Positions 33,508 through 45,197 of a stretch of 64,000 bases of DNA are shown here, in pieces. The translations under genes and the position numbers were made by a program. Each line of letters begins with the position of its first letter. The stretch's first letter is position 1. Source of the DNA: Arctopsyche grandis (Eukaryota > Arthropoda > Insecta > Trichoptera > Hydropsychidae); assembly GCF_051622035.1 (NCBI RefSeq), contig NC_135358.1:3350501-3414500 (forward strand). Reading direction: 5' to 3'. Below the pieces are notes generated by a model. It did not search any database. It saw nothing but the letters and a program-made list of their open reading frames with translations, and was not told the DNA's origin.

Positions 33508-33800
33508 TGTTGCGTAGGGGTGGGTGGAGGATCCAAATGAAAGGCCAAAGTCGCTTCACAGCATTTATTGACTGATCCAGGTGGTCCGCGCGCAGCCAGC
33601 GCTCGTTCCAGACTGACCTGATATGGCCTAAGTACCTCATTAAAAAAGGAAGATCGCTCACTACAGCTTCCCCGATCCGTTTGTTCTAGGAATTCTACCA
33701 ACCACTTAAGAGGCCCGCTAGGCCAATTCGGGGGTTTCCATTGTTAGCCCCCGAATGCACTTTAGGCGGTGGCTAATCCCCACAATGTCCCGACGTTACA
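33508..33800 (-). mobile_element. Solo LTR (Ty3/gypsy-like), copy 2
   Basis: The termini on the + strand are TGTTGCGTAGGGGTGGGTGG and CCCGACGTTACA. A perfect 4-bp duplication, ATAC, lies at 33504-33507 and 33801-33804. It shares the GGATCCTCCACCCACC block, in reverse, with 24670-24928. No internal retrotransposon sequence remains. Confidence 0.85.
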
Positions 33801-33804
33801 ATAC

Positions 33805-34370
33805 CATAGATGTCGCTCAGGGGCAACCCGATAACGGCTTCTTTTATATTTTCTCAAGGGAAAATATAAAATTAGTTTCAATTGGTTGTGCCACATTTCC
33901 CAAGTATTAAATAAATAACAGTCTTCCCAATTAGTTGGACAATTTAACGCGAAGTTATGTCGCTCGTAATGATTAAGTAGTAGGTAGTACCTAAATTTGC
34001 AAGTATTTCAAATACTCAGAAGGTCATCACTTTCATTCGACCACAGATCTTTTTGTTAGACAAATGATTCTCGGATTTGAAATTAATCGGATTTATCATT
34101 GAAGTTGTCATCCATTTCTACGATCGATAACATTTGGAAGACTATCGTTCCATATGTGTGTCATTTTATCGGTATTTCAAAAATAGTCCCGTTGTACATA
34201 AAAAATAATACATAAATAAATTTGTTATACATACATATGTACATATATGCAGTTATGGATGCGATGTGAGTGATAGCATCCTAATGCATCCTGTCATTGT
34301 TCTCAAGAATGAATGGCGAGAATTCTTGGGACACTTAATTACAATTGGAACAACATTTTTAGCTTATCAT
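33805..34370 (+). other. Loco intron, no clear feature
   Basis: No gene or defined repeat seen. Confidence 0.4.
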
Positions 34371-34560
34371 AGCACTAGTGTTTTTACCCGGCTTCGCTCG
34401 GTATTTGTAATATAAACCGCTTAAACATGGCCAATCAATAAGTAAACATTTTATTACATTTATTTGAATAGTTTTATTTTATTTAAATTTATTTGAATAT
34501 TCATTGAACGTCACGGAATCTACGACCCAAACAAACAAACAAAACGAAATTATATATTAG
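34371..34560 (+). repeat. CCCGGCTTCGCTCGG repeat, copy 2
   Basis: It begins CTAGTGTTTTTACCCGGC, continues TTCGCTCGGTATTTGTAATA and ends near AATTATATATTAGAT. Copies also at 36953 (+), 38930 (-) and 57124 (+, diverged). Class unknown. Confidence 0.7.
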
Positions 34561-34562
34561 AT

Positions 34563-34735
34563 AAGGGCGCAGACACAGTGGTACGCAGCACGTTTTTTTT
34601 TCCACATGTAAAAACGCTAGCACGCCTGATCTATGCCAGATCAAAACTCACCCCTTGGAGTGTTTTTGGTTATATATTTGCCTTGTATTGACATAAATTT
34701 GACCGTGATTTTTTATCGAAATAATAAGATTATAC
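34563..34735 (+). mobile_element. Harbinger-like MITE, left part
   Basis: After TAA it reads GGGCGCAGACACAG and holds the family word CTCACCCCTTGGAGTGTTTT. The right end is missing. Confidence 0.5.
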
Positions 34736-35269
34736 TAGGGATTGCAATGCCGGTATATTGATTTACCGGTAAATCGGCCTAATTTCGCTATTAACTATTT
34801 TATCGCTAATTAAGTGCATATACAGGCATATTATTGCATAATATTACGTTAAAAATCAATGTAAATGTCGTATTGTCGAATGGGTTGTCTAGGATTATTT
34901 TTTATTTTCAGTATTAAATGTGGCGATTTCAAATTGATAAATTTACTGGCAACACAGACCAACCACATCGTAATAAATGCGATCAGACGGTTTTTTCGAT
35001 TATGATCGAAACTTTCAAATGGTCCAAACTTTAAATAAATAAATATGATTTGTTAAAATAAAATTTATTTATTATTACGAATTCACTTTAATGCGTTATA
35101 TGAAATTATTCACCTGAGATTTATTTTGAACTATTTACGATTCAATCTAGATTAAAGTTTTTAGGAAAAGTAACCAAACACAATTTTTCATTTACCGGTA
35201 TACCGGTAGGAGCAAAGATAATTTACCGTTTACCGGTTTATGAAATTCAACGGTAAATTGCAATCCCTA
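34736..35269. mobile_element. hAT-like element (TAGGGATTGCAA ends)
   Basis: The ends are TAGGGATTGCAATGCCGG and CCGGTAAATTGCAATCCCTA as an imperfect inverted pair, with several ACCGGTAAAT motifs inside. The 8-bp flanks match only partly. A fragment of the same kind lies at 50405-50700. Confidence 0.6.
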
Positions 35270-35296
35270 GTTGTTACGAATTAACAATGTCATAAG

Positions 35297-35571
35297 TAGT
35301 CACCGGAGCCTGAAGGGGCCGTGTATTGTTCAAAGGTTGTAAATGCATTGTTAAAGGTTTGCCGAACAATGGATAGCACTGTGACTATCCTACCTCTAGT
35401 CATAAGTAGACTGCGGATAGAGACCGTGCTTTTTCCAGGAATCGGGGAGGTTTGGCTCTATTTACAAAGCTACAGTACAAAAATAAAGGTTGGGCGAACC
35501 TTTTACAACAATTGAACAATAGCATTTACAAAAATTGAACAATAAACGGCGCGCTGTGGATCCGGCCACTA
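35297..35571. mobile_element. Compound hAT-like MITE with three copies of its target sequence
   Basis: GTCATAAG occurs at 35289-35296, 35399-35406 and 35572-35579. Each intervening block starts with TAG and ends with CTA. The outer ends (AGCCTGAAGGGGCCG on the left, ATTGAACAATAAACGGC near the right) match the simple element at 50907-51050. Confidence 0.72.
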
Positions 35572-35579
35572 GTCATAAG

Positions 35580-36952
35580 ACACGCCCATTTACAGCTGGA
35601 GTCCACCTTAGCATACCGTGCCGTACAATTATGTGTTTCTGCGCCTTAATAATTAATATGGGTATCGCTCTTATGTATTTAGAAAGTCCTTTTTCGTTTT
35701 ATCATTTTATTGTCTAGTTACAGATTCGTATAATCTTAAAATACACTGACACTTTATCAGTCATTTACACGCCATACGTTCGTGATCAATTTCGATTTTC
35801 AAGAAATGCGATTTTTACGTCCTTGGAAATTCATGAATGGAAATTAATGACCTCTCAGAAGAAGTAAGAATTTTGCTAAAATTATCAGATCTCTCTGTAA
35901 CTCTGCCAAGATATGTTTCAATAAGTCAATCAGTTAAAAAGTATTTAAGAGATTTGCCGTTTGTGAGTTATAAATACATCATACTTAAAAGAGGTGGGAA
36001 GAAGCTACATATACTGCTTCAATTGAAGGAGTGACCAAATTGATTGTTCTTGTGTGGGAACGAGACTGAGCTGAAAGGATGCGATCGTCAATATTTGGAC
36101 AACTGCTTTTGAGTTACCAAATATATCGACCCATATTCCCATTCATTTCCAATTGCCAATCACTTACTGTTTACATGTAAACATGTGTACCTACGTGCTG
36201 ATTCGATTTTATCATCAATGTATTCGCCATGCAAGCAGATAACCTGCTCCCAGATAATCTGACCCATCTAATTTTGCATTTGGTATCAACCAAACACCAC
36301 CTGCTTAAGGTGATAATCCGTCCCGCTAATTTTGTGTGGTCTGTGACGTCTGCAAGTCACATCACTTGCTACACTGCACCCACCACCCACGCAATAACGA
36401 CTATCTGCTGTTTTGCTGTTATTTTTGCTAATACTGTACTAAATACGCTCGGATGCTCGTGTGACCCAATCCCGGATACGTACGTGTGTGCATTATGTCG
36501 ACAACTTTCATATGCTTATTTTTTTTTTCATTGCTTATGGTCGTTAAAAGTTTTCCGATTGTCAAGCAACGGATACCTGCTTGAATGTAATAATTATTGT
36601 TATACAAATGCTCGATCGGCGATGTTTCTGTGCTCGTTTTAAAGTGTGCAAATCATACCCAAAACTTTTCACGTTTGAACTTGAGGAGTCTAGCTTCCTA
36701 GTGTGAAACGAACTACTATGGAACTTTTTAAAATTGTGCCGTAGTACGGTTTTATTTTCGTTCTCGAAACGAAAGCAGGTGTTCCAAACACCTGACATTT
36801 TAACGAAAGGCCAAACTCTCCCCCAAGCATGGATACTCCATTGACCCTAACATTTTCGCCCAAACTTCCACCTGCACTCATGGGTGAACTTAAAAATTAT
36901 ATAACCAACGCTCTACATACATTTGTCGTTGCTTGTTATAATAATACATAAG
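35580..36952 (+). other. Loco intron, no clear feature
   Basis: A 137-codon open frame at 36229 has no domain, poor codon bias and no splice context. I see no supported gene here. Confidence 0.4.
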
Positions 36953-37160
36953 TACTAGTGTTTTTACCCGGCTTCGCTCGGTATTTGTAATTTAAACCGC
37001 TTAAACAAGGCTAATCTAGTAAACATTTGATTACATTTATTTGAATAGTTTTATTCTATTTGAATATTCATTTGTTTTTTTTTATTAAATTGAACGTCAC
37101 AGAATCTACGACCCAAACAAACAAATACAAAAAAGTTTCATTCGAAATTATATATTAAAT
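36953..37160 (+). repeat. CCCGGCTTCGCTCGG repeat, copy 3
   Basis: Starts TACTAGTGTTTTTACCCGGC and ends AAATTATATATTAAATTAC, as in copy 2. Confidence 0.7.
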
Positions 37161-37527
37161 TACAATACTAGTGCCTGTTGACGATCAACTTTCGTATCAT
37201 TTTCGTATTTCTAATTTTATATTCTGGTATGTTTATAGAAGAAAGCTTTATGAAAATTGTTGAATACAATAAAATAACGATGTTTTTTAATTTGATATAT
37301 AATACATACGATCTGCTATAGTACTTAAGACGGTTATTGGAAGGGATCGAGGTGCCCTAATACAAAATTTTCTGGAGTAGTTCCGTTTTCTTGAACATTT
37401 ATTCTTCCGAGCTATGCTGGTCGATTTATCTAGTTATTCGAGCTTAGCGTATAAAACTGCTAATCGCGATGAAGTATGGAGTGTGGAAGGGCATGGAGTA
37501 GGCCCAAATGGTACCCAAAGTACCCAA

Positions 37528-37742
37528 AGTGGTTGCGTTAATGCTATCACCTGTCATGGGTTAACATCGATTGAAAGTTGTTTATTCCGAGTATTTCTAC
37601 AGGGCTGCTGGTTAGACTTAGATATTTGTAACTCCCAAGTCAACCGCGTCCTATTAGAGTTTGCCAATTTATCTGGTTTCATTGTTGTGACGGCTCCTTA
37701 CCAAATTGGCAAAACCATCCTACCTACTATTTGAATATAATT
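37528..37742 (+). mobile_element. tRNA-derived SINE, head type I, diverged
   Basis: GGTTGCGTTAATGCTATCAC head, CGATTGAAAG insert, then GCTGCTGGTTAGACTTAG and the TTTGCCAATTTATCTGG body. Confidence 0.65.
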
Positions 37743-38008
37743 TCAAATTTATAATCCACTAGTGATAGTGATAGACCCGATGAAAATTGCATCGGATGTA
37801 TTATAAGTAAAAACAACAATAGAAAAATTAATTTATTAACTAAATTAATTTTCAGTAGATGGCGCTAAATGCTCGTGGCACTATTTTCCAAGAGGAAATA
37901 TTGATAGCAAACAATATATATACAGGTTTTTTCTTAATTCTACCACCCAAACCTTACATACATACATTAAAACTCACAAAGTCTCTTTCAAAATTATATA
38001 TTAGATTA

Positions 38009-38053
<45 letters not shown>

Positions 38054-38929
38054 AGTTTAATACAATAGGTGTCACTTTGGGGCAACCTGCAATGTGACAC
38101 CATGTTAAAATATAAATATAAAAAAAGATAATTGATATATTTTTCGGTTAAACTGTCATCGTTGGGAGATTTTGTCGGGTTCTTTATGGTTCATTCATCG
38201 TGCAATTGATGCAACGCAGTGTCCGATTACTGCGATGCATTTTAAAAAGCCTTTGATTCGCAGTAACGGTTACCGTTTTTAGCGTTAACTGTTTTGTGTT
38301 AACGCTAAATATTAAAAAAAAAACTGGTCCGATGAGTTTAGTAGGTACGCTCGTTAGACAACTCTTGTCGGGAGGATCTCCTTTCATTTCCACGCCATTG
38401 TATGTACGTTCAGTTCTTTTATGCTTGTAATAATCGTACGTTGTGCAGGAAACGAAGGATTTCATTCAACCGATTCTCGGATACGCCCTGTTGCTTTCTA
38501 TTTTTGATACACTTTCGGTGGAAGACGGTTTACGCTATCCGATTTTCAGAACGGAAGCGATTTGTGTGCCATTTTTAAAGCTGCGTCTCGTCTTGTCACT
38601 GTTATGAAAATTTGACCTTTGCTGAAGAAGCTGTTCGCCTGAAAATCGACAATTACAACTTCTCAGTACATTTCAAATACTAAGAATGTCTTCGTTTGTA
38701 TCTTTTTTGACGACTCGTTTCCCGCAGTTTTATATTTGAATATCTACCACAAACCAAAGAGGAATACAAAAGATTATTGAAGTTAGACCATTGTGGCATT
38801 ACAGGAATCCCTAATGGTCGAAAATATAACAGAGAAGAGAAAAATATATATTCATACAGATAAAAATACATTTATAAATAAATCATACAAAACAACAGCA
38901 TTAAAATAATCTAATACATAATTTCGAAA
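37743..38929 (+). other. Loco intron with an (AT)n tract
   Basis: (AT)n at about 38026-38052 and a short inverted pair AGCGTTAACTGTTTTGTGTT/AACGCTAAA near 38280-38310. No gene recognised. Confidence 0.4.
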
Positions 38930-39118
38930 AAGACTTTGTATTTTTGGTTGGGAATTGAAAACAAATCAGTTTTTATGACGACGATTCGATTGGTTGAATA
39001 TTATTTTTCTTCGATTCAAATAAATCTAATAAAAAAACAAATGAATATTTACTATTAGATTCGCCATGTTTAAGCTGTTTATATTACAAATACTGAGCGT
39101 AGCCGGGTAAAACAACTA
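38930..39118 (-). repeat. CCCGGCTTCGCTCGG repeat, copy 4
   Basis: Reverse copy ending CTGAGCGTAGCCGGGTAAAA, then CAACTAGTAG. Confidence 0.65.
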
Positions 39119-41349
39119 GTAGTACATAGATAAAGTAAAAATATCAAATAAACAATACGTAGTATGGAATGCAACTACAATCAGCACCAATATACATATA
39201 AGAACCAGCCATAAATTTAAAACATCCCTGTGAGCCCCAAATGGAAGAGAGAAGATAAAAATTCCACTTATACATACAATTATAAAAATAATGATGAGCG
39301 GTGGCTACCAGAAAGTTGGGTTAAAATAATCTCCGATAACCTACGCTCACTAAGATGGAAAATATCATATTGAGGCACAGCAGCAATGATTTCATTGAGA
39401 TGTCGAATAGCTTTTAGAATAGTAGCCATAATCTTATTAGTATAAAGAACTGTGCGGGCAGGAGGTCACAACTGCAATTACAATTAGTCACAATTACTAG
39501 GGATATAATTATCAACTGTTACAGCAACGATGGGCATGAATGAAAACTGATGAATTCTGTATTTAAGTGTGCCCGAAAAATAAATTCATATGTTATGCCG
39601 TGTTGTACTTAAAAGAATGCTTTAACAAATTCAATGAACTCATAAAAGTATGGAGTGTCTTATGCTTGGGTGAGAAGCAGAACGACCGAAAGGACTGAAA
39701 TCGACTGAACGAATAAGAGTTTTTTTTTTTATGAAAGATTCACAAAACAAATGATAGATATCGGTGACATATTATTGCCATATTTGCATGCCCTGACCAA
39801 TTCGTGATTGCGATCACACCCGGTCGACTCCCTACGGCTCTTCAAAGCGCAATTCCTTCACGCGTTGATCCTAGTGTGCTTGTCCCTTTAAAATTTCAAT
39901 GTGCTGATCATGGATCAATGGTGGATGAGTGGTATGTTTGAATAGTACCAAAGAGAATGTCTGCTAGATGAAAGAAAGTGGCGTTGAAGAAGTTGAAGAG
40001 GATTCTAGAAGTGAATAGTGCACGTTTGAGCATAATGATCTGCTGTGCTATGTCGATATGGATGAATGATTCGATTTGATGTCTCGGAGACGTCGTCAAT
40101 CTCTCCATGTATGTATCCTCGAACGTCCTTAATATTCCATTGTGGCCGTTGACGATTCCATTGAAGGAGCGTGCTTTTGCGTCAGTGCCCCAGCCCCTCT
40201 TTGTTCGCGGGACATCAGCGACAGAGCGTGACTTCCGTTCCGTTCTATAACCGCTTTTTTATTCTTTCTAAAAACATGAATAACGCTCGGTGATATATAA
40301 AAATGCAGAAGAGTAAGTTTCCAATTGACGGATTCGCTCCCCCTCCACCATTGCTTGGTATTCGTTGGGTACTTTTCGGTATATGTACATATATCCCTTC
40401 AATATGTGGGTATGATGACTTTTCGTGTGGACATTTAAAATTTGACTAATTAATCAGCTCGGATTACGTCATGGGATGGGTGTGAAATCGCTTATGCGAA
40501 GTGATCCAAATTGAGATGACTTTTTGTAGATTTGTTATGGTCGGCTGCTTCCACTGTGGTGATGATGTTATTCGTCAATTAAAATCAATCGACTGTCTCC
40601 TCGTTTTGTGGGTATTTCCATCGGAATTAAAATATTATATTTTCAAGGTTTGATTAAAAGTATATTTATGTATGCAGATTGGGTGATCCAGTGGCGTGAC
40701 TAAAAAAATTTCCTACGTGCAAAATTTACTAAAGGGCACCCCCATTTTTTTAATGAAATAAATAAACTTACAAATTTTAAATGTCCTTATGTAAATAAGT
40801 TTAAAATTTAAATGTCCTTATTTAAATGCCTATATGTAAATTTGAAAATTCATTTAAGTTTATTAATCTGACATATAGATCATTGACGCAACACATATCT
40901 TAATCCATTAATTGTTGTTTAAAAATATACGACCTTCTTAATTGATAAACTGCTTGATCTACTTTGTGCTGTATCTTAAATCTGCATCCAATTTTTTTAA
41001 TAAAATAGAATACATTTTCGATGACGATGCTTGTAAGAATTTCGCTTCCAGTCAATTTTTTGAATTAATTGCGTGTCACGTTATTTAATTCATATTCTCT
41101 TCTTCAAAAACAGCAGTACATATGAAAACAAATTCTGATGTGACCAACCCATAACTTTATCTATGTATCAGAGGAATATAAGAAGGTCATGAGAGCATTT
41201 TCGATACGTAGGGAAACTTACACAGGACAAAAGTTCTTCCGGTTGTCGGATTTTGCTCGACTTTTTTTTATTCCTTAAAATCACTATAATTATTATACAC
41301 ATTAAATATCAAGAAAATAAAAATAATTTAAAAGGTAAAAAAAAAAAAT
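39119..41349 (+). other. Loco intron with one weak candidate 5'-UTR exon
   Basis: Mostly featureless. Around 40170-40312 is a locally richer stretch with GCGTCAGTGCC (Inr-like), GATATATAAAA, and a strong donor GAAGA|GTAAGT at 40312/40313. The upstream ATGs do not give a phase-0 junction, so if real it would be non-coding. Confidence 0.3.
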
Positions 41350-41960
41350 ACTACTTCTGGTTTACGAATTATGACCAAAACCTTTATACATCACTTGGTA
41401 TTAAGCTTAAACTCCTAGATATGAAATTTCAGTTCAATAAACCAAAAGGTTTCTAAGAAAATCATAAAAAACTTCGATTCTTTAGAGTAAAAGTACTACT
41501 TCCGGTTCAGGTAAAAATATTTTGGTATAAAATTTGTAATTTCTATTACATTTAAAAACAATTCAATCTGATTCGGTTAGCGGTTTGGGGGATAATTTAA
41601 TTTCAAAACTTTAAAAAAAGAGGACACCTACATATAAGGGGAGGTACCATTTCCGGTCAACTTAAAATTTTGATAAAAATTACTTTGTATCGATAAAAAA
41701 TTCAGTAACCGATAGTAAGTTTCAGTTCAATAGAACTAACGGTGTTCAAAAAATCCCCAAAATATACGCACACTCAGACACACACATTTTTTCTAGATCA
41801 TGAAAACGTGATCAGTGATCGATTCCGAGTTCGAATCAGTCAAAATCTCGAGTTCGAATTTTCGCATGATCGCAAAACTTCATCTATTGTTACTACATAC
41901 TTGGATAAAGTAAAAATGATCGTGTGCTTTACATTACACTCTAGAAGTGAAACTTTCTTA
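41350..41960 (-). repeat. Interspersed repeat, reverse of 29.8-30.07 kb
   Basis: AAGGGGAGGTACCATTTCCG, GAACTAACGGTGTTCAAAAA and CGAGTTCGAATTTTCGCATG match the earlier copy in reverse. Repeated TACTTCCGGTT-type words precede it. Confidence 0.5.
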
Positions 41961-42588
41961 CTGCATACGCACTAGGTGAGAATCAGCCTTCTCCATCGTC
42001 ACACTTTAATTTTTACCGTCCGTGAAGAAGTTTTGCTTCAAAATATATATCAAAGGACCTTGACAATTTGCTCAGAAATATTCGAGCTATAAGTAACAAC
42101 ATGCTATTTTCACACTTCTATTCTGGAAAAAGTTTAACAATCGAATCCAGAATTGAACAATTGAAAAATTCCAACGTTCATACTCGCGCACTAACAATAA
42201 ACGCAACACTCACCTCTTCCTCGACAATTAGTCACGCTTTGTCTGCATCACAAACATATGCATATTCAAATCACACGTAATTCGATACTTGGATTCGATT
42301 CGAACCAGAACAAGAATGCTGTGCTTGCGAATAAGATCAGAGCAAAACAGCCGTTTCCGTCGAGCTGAAATATCACATCGTTGATTCAACACGCACCGAA
42401 TTAGAAAAGTTGCATTTAATAATAAAGAATAAAACGGCATCAAACAAAGCACCGTTTGAGAAGTACTGACCTAGGGAATATGTTGTAGATACACATGTCG
42501 ACAGGCAACCTTTGCGACAGGTTGTATGGAATACATGCATATATTGGCCAACAGTCGTACTACGTACGGTTGGTCGGTTCGCGGTGTC

Positions 42589-42621
42589 AGTTTGGTCCGA
42601 GCTCTGTCTGAGGAGGGTCGT
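42589..42621 (+). promoter_or_regulatory. Inr plus DPE core-promoter candidate
   Basis: TCAGTT places an initiator A at 42589, and GGTCGT sits exactly at +28, matching the DPE consensus RGWYV. The surrounding 42530-42700 is less AT-rich than average. No phase-0 coding exon follows, so any product would be a 5'-UTR exon or a non-coding RNA. Confidence 0.35.
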
Positions 42622-42960
42622 TCTATACCCACGTCCTCGTTTGAACTTTGCTTCGGTTCTTGGATGACGAATCGTCTCGGATCGTCCGAGATTGGATTGT
42701 TCCCGTGTGTGTGTGTGTGTGTGTTGTTAGTTGGTGTGAGGCTGAGCCCAAGGTTGGGTCTGCTCATCCCGAGGTCGAATCCAGCTGACTGACTGTGGAG
42801 TGTTCAATTATGATTGTGCATTTGGTGTTTGTTTGATTGCAATATGCTCCGGTGTGACAGTGGGTCTGCTTTCGGCATGGATCGGGCCTATATGTCCTTA
42901 AGGGCGAGAAAACCGCCGAAGATCATCTTGACGGTTTGTTTTCACTTCATATAGTACATA

Positions 42961-43494
42961 TTAGGGGCGTTAGGTTTCAACTCATTGGAGTCTCGTCGGA
43001 ATATGTTACTGGGAAGACACTTTTTTAAGCTGTTGAATGGGATAATACACAATCCTCAGGTTCTAAAGGAATTTAGGTTTAATGCACCTTGTAAATTCAG
43101 GGACTTGAGAAATCGTGATTTGTTTGTTCCTCCTGTGGCTCGCACAAATATGTTGTCAACGGCTCCTATATCTAGAGCGATATATCTGCTTAACAGGATT
43201 TCTGGTGAAATTGACCTCTTCAATATAAAATATACTAATCTGGTTGAGTGGTTGTTGAGGAATGCCAGTGGTTGATTTTGCCTATTATAAATATTAATGA
43301 TTGTTATTACTTTATCTATTTTTTTTCTTTTTTTTATGATTTTATGATTTTAATGATGTTGTGTTAATATTGTTATTATTATAAGTTATTATTACTGTTA
43401 TCATGTTATTATTACCGAATGACCGGCCACAGCGACGCGTTGGAGATCTCTGTAATGTCACTGTGGCTAATATGTTAAATAAATAAATAAATAT
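42961..43494 (+). pseudogene. LINE (CR1/Jockey-like) ORF2 C-terminus and 3' UTR
   Basis: The open stretch ends a non-LTR reverse-transcriptase protein: SLESRRNMLLGRHFFKLLNG, then IIHNPQVLKEFRF, RNRDLFVPPVARTN and PISRAIYLLNRIS. The RRNxxLGxxFFKLLNGxI and VPPxARTN blocks are common to insect LINE C-termini. After the stop an AT-rich 3' UTR leads to CACTGTGGCTAATATGTTAA and a (TAAA)n tail. It is 5'-truncated, as usual for LINE insertions, with no catalytic domain. Confidence 0.8.
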
Positions 43495-43573
43495 GTACGA
43501 AGATTTGTACTCGGTATCGATCACTTTTTATGTTTGTCTGTCTGTGATTTTAGAGATATTTCAAACGTCGTTA

Positions 43574-44428
43574 GGGGCGAAAACACAGCGGTGCACGAGG
43601 CACGTGGGTTTTTTTAGATACTTTTAAACATAGATATTTAAATAGATACTTTTATAAATATCTAGATATTTATTATTTAGATACTAGCTGAACCCGGCAT
43701 GCGTTGCAATGCCATAATAACGCATGCAATTCCCGTTCCCATTTGTCGGAAAAACGCAGGCAGCGAACAGGTTGGTCGCGACGCGAAAACATTTGAAATT
43801 ATAGCGTTGCAATGACATTCATTACCGTTTTTCCCGTTTCAGTGCCCGTTGTTTTCCGTGTTTTTTTTTCATAGTAATCTTCCCGGACATGCATACAACA
43901 AATCCTGAAAGTTCCATCGTAATCAATTCAGTGGTTTAGGAGCCTATTCGAGACACACAGGCAGACATTAATTTTTATATACGTATATAGATTTAACTAG
44001 ATACTTAAGATACTTTTAAACGTTTAGATAATATAAACATTTAGATATTTTTACTGAATTGATCGGCACGGTGCGTTCTTGGCCTCCTATGGTGAAAAAT
44101 CATCTCACATCGCAGGGGAGTTTATTCGATAAGTTTCTCCTACATTTCTTCAAATATGGGCAACACCGTCAAACCTATATCAGTACAAGGATTTTAGGCC
44201 TGGGTGCCATAAGATAGATGTATTTTTATGTACAAAACTATCCAAATAAAAAAAACACATGTCGAACGCCCCGCCCCAAAATCACCCCCTGGAGTGTTTT
44301 CGGTAAAATTGTATCCTTGTATTTATTCTTGCTTGATTTGCTTATCCCATATTTGAAGAAATGTAGGAGACCACCCACAGCGGGGAGCCATGCACAAGAT
44401 GTGCCGTTTATCGCTGTGTGTTTTCGCA
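43574..44428. mobile_element. Harbinger-like element, interrupted
   Basis: TTA lies on both sides (43571-43573, 44429-44431). The ends are GGGGCGAAAACACAGCGG and CGCTGTGTGTTTTCGC. Its inside is split by the repeat at 43685-43995. The right part (ATCACCCCCTGGAGTGTTTT) matches 60748-60974. Confidence 0.65.
43685..43995 (+). repeat. ACTAGCTGAACCCGGC repeat
   Basis: It begins ACTAGCTGAACCCGGCATGC and ends with ATACGTATATAGATT. It is related in layout to the CCCGGCTTCGCTCGG family. Confidence 0.5.
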
Positions 44429-44949
44429 TTAATCCTATCATGATCAAATTTCGTAAAGGTTGCGTTGTACTTTTTTTTGTGTATTTGGCAAATTTTCGCA
44501 ATTCGATTTGATTGTTAATGCAGTTGCTTCATTGTGTGTCAATCAATTTGGAATAATGACAACTGTTTCGTTTACCTCTCATTGTTTTGAAATTTAAGTT
44601 GTTGCTACATTGTTGTGATCGGTTGATAGGTCAATTGGTTGGGGTTTTTTTTAATATACAGCTTATTTAAAAAATGTCATTAAAATATCTAATTAATCAT
44701 TTTAAATATTGCAATTAATCAGTGGGGCTGAATATAAAAAAAATAATTCTTCATAATCATACTCCATTTGACTGTCTTTCAATCGTAAGCCCATTGACAT
44801 TTCAATAGATCGTTTTGGAAAGAATTGATACTTGACTTGAAATTAGAGGGAAAAATTACCATTATAATTGAGAAAACGAGTCTCAAGATATTGCAAGTTG
44901 GTAGAACGGAGCGCACCGATTAAAGTTATACATATTTATATAAATTTTG

Positions 44950-45197
44950 AAATCGTTTTCAAATAGCAGTGACAAAGTGGGTAGGAAGGTTTTTGTCGAT
45001 TTTATGAGGAGCCGTTTCAACGATGAAATTAGATAAAATGGCACACTCTGATAGGAAACAATCGAATTGGAGTCACATATATCCAAGGTTGACCAGCAAT
45101 GGAAATACTCAAATTAAATTCTTTTCAATCGAGGTCAACTCACGGGATCGAACCCGGCAACCTCTCGGTGGTTAGCATTAACGCAACCATCAAGCTT
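44950..45197 (-). mobile_element. tRNA-derived SINE, head type I
   Basis: The minus-strand head has GGTTGCGTTAATGCTAACCA and box B CGGGTTCGATCCCGTGAG. The type I insert and the shared body follow. Confidence 0.75.

Noticed and set aside
36229..36642. 137-codon open frame
   Set aside because: It has no recognisable domain, an odd Cys/His/Thr-rich composition, no splice signals and no second exon nearby.
42526..42792. 88-codon open frame over the Inr/DPE candidate
   Set aside because: It starts upstream of the proposed start site and encodes a (CV)n run from a GT microsatellite; its possible donors are not phase 0 for loco.
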